A stretch of DNA of 35,522 nt from Bacteroidales bacterium. Lineage in GTDB: Bacteria; Bacteroidota; Bacteroidia; Bacteroidales; F082. The translations under genes and the position numbers were made by a program. Below are positions 32,808 through 35,522 of this stretch, one piece after another. The stretch lies in the NCBI GenBank assembly GCA_017549605.1, contig JAFYUH010000045.1, forward strand, positions 1-35,522, given 5' to 3'. The first letter of the stretch is position 1, and every line of letters starts with the position of its first letter. The notes under the pieces are model-generated. The model had not been told where the DNA came from. It saw only the letters and a list, made by a program, of their open reading frames with translations, and ran no database searches.

Positions 32808-35024
32808 TCAATTTACAATAAAAGATTTTCCGACTCTTTTGTCTTCATAAATCAAATGAAGATGAAAGAGTCCTTTTTTTAGCATATTGCAATCAATGCA
32901 TATCTTCTCGTTAGATACATCGTTGTTAATTTCCATTAACATCTGACCTAAGTAATTATGAACTTCTATCTTCTGTATTCCTTTACTTTCAACAAATAAA
33001 ATGTCTTTTGTTGGGTTTGGATATATATGTAAGTCGTTCTCATTAAGCATACTCTTTACTTCAATAGATCCTTCATGGCGGTAATGATCTTGTTTTGTTG
33101 CTACTACTTTGATTTTGCATCCGCTTTTTTGAGGGTTTATATTTATGACGCTGTCGTTGTCTGTTGAAACTGCAATGATTTTGCCATTTACAGATAGGGC
33201 TATTTTTGTATCATTGTCTTTCTTTATTGAGATTGAAGTGTGCTCGGGTGTTATTTCTTTCGGATAGTTAATCGCTATGTTCTGAGGCATTTCGGTGTTC
33301 AGTTTCAAGAAAGCGTCACCGAAGTAATGGAATAGGTTGTAAGTTATGTTTTTGTTTAATTCTAGTTCAGGCCAAGAGGATTGCTTAAGGAAATATTTGC
33401 CATAAGTATTGGCAAATGCTGGAAGTTTGAAATTTGTATTCGAACTGCCGTAAGATGGCATGAAATCGTTCCAAAGATAGTCGTAGCATCCCCAGACGTA
33501 AGTGTCATTTACGAAAGAATATGATGTTTCAGAAGCAGCGATTATTGCAACGCAGCCGCTGTTAACACGCATGAAGCGTTCTGCAAAACAATCATTGTCG
33601 CCTTTGCCATAATTGAAATTTCCATTCCTGCAATTTGATGACATGACAAACGTGAGATCATTATTGCTTAAATTGTTTATCTCTTTGTTGGAAAAATTAG
33701 GTTTGCTCCAGGCTTGATATTCTCCGTGTCCTCTGTATTGTACTAAGAAAGAACCATCGTTGATGGCATTGCGTAAATCATTTTGGCTTGTGTTCCACTT
33801 CGTAAGATGACTTAAGTCTGATGGAACGTATCCCAAACCATTAGGCCCGAAGAAGTCGATAATGACATCTGTATTTTTTGCCGTTGACCAAAGAGAATCT
33901 GGTGTGCCTGAAATAATAGCATTCAAACGAGTAGGGCGTTTGTCTTTCTTTTCAAAGAAACCGGCAATTATTTCAGAGCATAGCTGAAACCAACGAGACT
34001 CTTCGAATCCCATAGCAGTGATGGGGTGGTCGTAATAATTAGGATTCGAGGAAGGATAACGTTCGTAATTGATGGTTTTTCTTACTATTGTTTCTGCCTG
34101 TTGAGCATTTTCCGCTGGAATACGGGCAATGGCAATCTCAGGAAGATTGTCATTGTTGAAGTCGACAAGTTTGTTGTCTGCAAGATAAGAAATTTTGTCG
34201 GGATGATCGTTGAGATAAAATGAACTTATTCCTTTAGCGTCGTCGAGGCTATAGTCGCCGAAGAGCAGTATCGCAGAAGGTACGAGCTCCCAGTTTTTGT
34301 AAATGTCGTTAAAATAATTTTTGATATTTACAGGATAGTTGTTTCCGATATCATCGAGGCTCACGACCTGTGTCAAGATGCCTTGTTCGTTTCTGAATTT
34401 GGCTAAAGTGTCAGCCCATTGCGAGATACCGCTGTTGTTAGGAGTGACGATTAGATATTGGCAGCCTTCAAGATTGTTGTCTAAAATGTTTTTGACATTG
34501 TTGTCATAATCAAAATCATCAATCATCTCTGGATTTGCTGAGATGTCTCTTAAAATATTGTCCCACTCTCTGTCGCGGTATTTGTCATCTCCGTAAGATG
34601 AGTTTCTTGTGTTATATGATATTTTTAAGTTGATGTCATGAAAAACATTAAGATTATTATTGATAGAATCGTATTGAAAAGGGGATATATTAATAAGGAG
34701 GAAGTTAAAACCTCTGATGTTTGTTAGCGTGCTTTCGTAACATGGCACGACTTCGCCTTGGTTTTGAATGTCAATAGTGTGTCTATAAGACGTTTTTATG
34801 TTTTTTATCTCATTTCTAAAAGAAACTAATTCAGTCTTTGGTTGAACATCATTCGGCAATAATATAAAATGAGAGTAGGATGGAAGCTCGTTTTCTAATT
34901 CTAATGTGTTGATAGTATGCTTTATGATAATATGATCTTTGTTTTGTGATATTATACTTATGGTTTGCCCTAAAGAATATAGCGCAGGAAGTGATAGCAA
35001 TATGAGAAGTATGATCTTTTTCAT
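32808..35024 (-). CDS. Secreted gingipain-like C25 cysteine peptidase with T9SS sorting domain
   Basis: 738 residues. The signal peptide is 1-19 (ends YSLGQ). A propeptide-like region (about 20-185) precedes the C25 catalytic domain (about 190-590: YLIVTPNNS, SAILLFGDYSLDD, NLPEIAIARIPAE, the catalytic pair His433 in VQYRGHGEY and Cys465 in SSNCRNGNF, then VAIIAASETSYSF). An Ig-like module (about 595-660) and a T9SS CTD (about 665-738: LHIYPNPTKDILFVES, VHNYLGQMLMEI, ending GKSFIVN) follow. Unlike PorU, it has a canonical short CTD and is about half the size, so it is a client protease rather than the sortase. It lies tail-to-tail with porV. Substrate specificity (Arg, Lys or other) cannot be read from sequence. 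Confidence 0.92.
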   Translation of the reverse strand: MKKIILLILLSLPALYSLGQTISIISQNKDHIIIKHTINTLELENELPSYSHFILLPNDVQPKTELVSFRNEIKNIKTSYRHTIDIQNQGEVVPCYESTLTNIRGFNFLLINISPFQYDSINNNLNVFHDINLKISYNTRNSSYGDDKYRDREWDNILRDISANPEMIDDFDYDNNVKNILDNNLEGCQYLIVTPNNSGISQWADTLAKFRNEQGILTQVVSLDDIGNNYPVNIKNYFNDIYKNWELVPSAILLFGDYSLDDAKGISSFYLNDHPDKISYLADNKLVDFNNDNLPEIAIARIPAENAQQAETIVRKTINYERYPSSNPNYYDHPITAMGFEESRWFQLCSEIIAGFFEKKDKRPTRLNAIISGTPDSLWSTAKNTDVIIDFFGPNGLGYVPSDLSHLTKWNTSQNDLRNAINDGSFLVQYRGHGEYQAWSKPNFSNKEINNLSNNDLTFVMSSNCRNGNFNYGKGDNDCFAERFMRVNSGCVAIIAASETSYSFVNDTYVWGCYDYLWNDFMPSYGSSNTNFKLPAFANTYGKYFLKQSSWPELELNKNITYNLFHYFGDAFLKLNTEMPQNIAINYPKEITPEHTSISIKKDNDTKIALSVNGKIIAVSTDNDSVININPQKSGCKIKVVATKQDHYRHEGSIEVKSMLNENDLHIYPNPTKDILFVESKGIQKIEVHNYLGQMLMEINNDVSNEKICIDCNMLKKGLFHLHLIYEDKRVGKSFIVN

Positions 35025-35487
35025 GAGACAAAAGTAATGATTTTTTAAAATAGCATAAATTCAAAATTTGAAAGTTCATAATATTTTTCCTCCCTCTATA
35101 TTAATTAATAAGGTGTGCTTTTTCTTTGCGTTGCTTAGCGTCTTTGCGAGCGAAGGAGCCGCTGTCGTCCGTCCTGTCCCGCGCGGACCTCGCGGACCTC
35201 GGGTGCGGCGTTCCCTCCTTTTGTTCGTTTCCTGTGTTTTTCTCTGCGTTTCCTGGCGTAATCCTCGTGCGAGATGCGTGCCAGAGCCGTTCTGTTTTTC
35301 GGAAGAAATATGGATTTTGTGATATTTTCCGATGTTTTTTGTCCCTATATGTCCCTTTAAAGAGCGTTTTTTTAGCTGAGAGTCCGCCGAATTGCCGTTT
35401 TCCCGCCTGTTTTGCCCTCTGTAACGCATTGTCTTTCAGTGTGGAGCTGGGAAAGTGAAAAAAAATAAAAAAAAGTTGATAAAAGTG
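35025..35487. other. GC-rich intergenic stretch, no credible gene
   Basis: Open frames here overlap on both strands, lack family resemblance and are Cys/Phe/Arg-rich shadows of GC-rich DNA. Composition changes sharply from the AT-rich neighbours. There is a tandem GCGGACCTC twice (about 35187-35204), next to GTCCCGCGCGGAC, and a TTTGCGTTGCTTAGCGTC stretch near 35125. At 35029-35036 on the minus strand there is a TACTTTTG promoter-like word immediately before the C25 peptidase start. It may be the leader side of a highly expressed gene beyond the window. Confidence 0.5.
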
Positions 35488-35517
35488 TTTGAGGGAAAGG
35501 AAAAAGTAGTACCTTTG
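35488..35517 (+). promoter_or_regulatory. Strong Bacteroidetes-type promoter at window end
   Basis: -33 TTTG (35488-35491), an 18-bp spacer and -7 TACCTTTG (35510-35517) match the consensus. An A-rich tract (35457-35474) upstream could act as an UP element. It points out of the window. Promoters of this form often precede rRNA or tRNA operons, but the transcribed gene is not visible. Confidence 0.65.
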
Positions 35518-35522
35518 CACTC

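Noticed and set aside
35029-35036. TACTTTTG as the C25 peptidase promoter
   Set aside because: It matches the -7 consensus, but would place the transcript start at or inside the ATG; a leaderless message is possible but unsupported.
35160-35185. Possible template-like match to the FISUMP 3' boundary (GTCCGTCCTGTC)
   Set aside because: Only a short GC-rich resemblance with no extended match to the variable segment; judged coincidental.
35126-35458. Plus-strand ORF of 110 codons near window end
   Set aside because: It overlaps similar-length ORFs on both strands, is Cys/Phe-rich and has no recognisable domain; it is likely a by-product of GC-rich DNA.

Overview
The window looks like chromosomal DNA of a member of the Bacteroidia (order Bacteroidales most likely). 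It is AT-rich. Start sites lack obvious Shine-Dalgarno sequences, and several promoters match the Bacteroidetes TAnnTTTG -7 element. It also carries type IX secretion (T9SS) genes (gldJ, porU, porV) and several secreted proteins with T9SS C-terminal sorting domains. No phage, plasmid, rRNA or tRNA gene is visible inside the window.

Layout. Positions 1-811 are the 3' end of enolase, closed by a terminator. Positions 1246-10637 are four co-directional genes for exported proteins: a dockerin-bearing subtilisin-like protease, a protein with three cohesin-like domains, a protein with a nested cleaved-adhesin domain, and a tiny signal-peptide protein with a C-terminal hydrophobic tail. Positions 10711-13758 encode a 1015-residue protein with four FISUMP (C-type-lectin-like) domains. 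The C-terminal ends of these domains are hypervariable in a way that resembles a diversity-generating retroelement (DGR) target. Positions 13835-15380 are two arrays of REP-like palindromes flanking a REP-associated tyrosine transposase (RAYT). Positions 15434-16300 are a hipB-like regulator with an internally deleted hipA. Positions 16440-27487 are a long minus-strand series (gldJ, murF, anmK, tolQ/exbB, exbD, tonB/tolA-like, folC, a BamA/TamA-family lipoprotein, a RecD-like helicase) for cell envelope, T9SS and housekeeping. gldJ has its own terminator. Positions 27688-32793 are porU and porV, divergent from gldJ. Positions 32808-35024 encode a gingipain-type C25 peptidase with a sorting domain, convergent with porV. 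The window ends in a GC-rich non-coding stretch followed by a strong-looking promoter at its last bases.

How the genes fit together. PorU (sortase), PorV (shuttle) and GldJ (T9SS/gliding lipoprotein) belong to the machinery that exports and anchors CTD proteins. The S8 protease, the cleaved-adhesin protein and the C25 peptidase are likely clients. The dockerin on the protease and the cohesin-like domains on its neighbour suggest a surface complex. The two most notable signals are (1) DGR-like diversification of the FISUMP domains with no reverse transcriptase in the window, and (2) the RAYT/REP locus. A degenerate 52-bp copy of its repeat supplies the last codons and stop of a gene 3.2 kb away. 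Several genes also contain in-frame low-complexity DNA of the same kind seen in the spacers.
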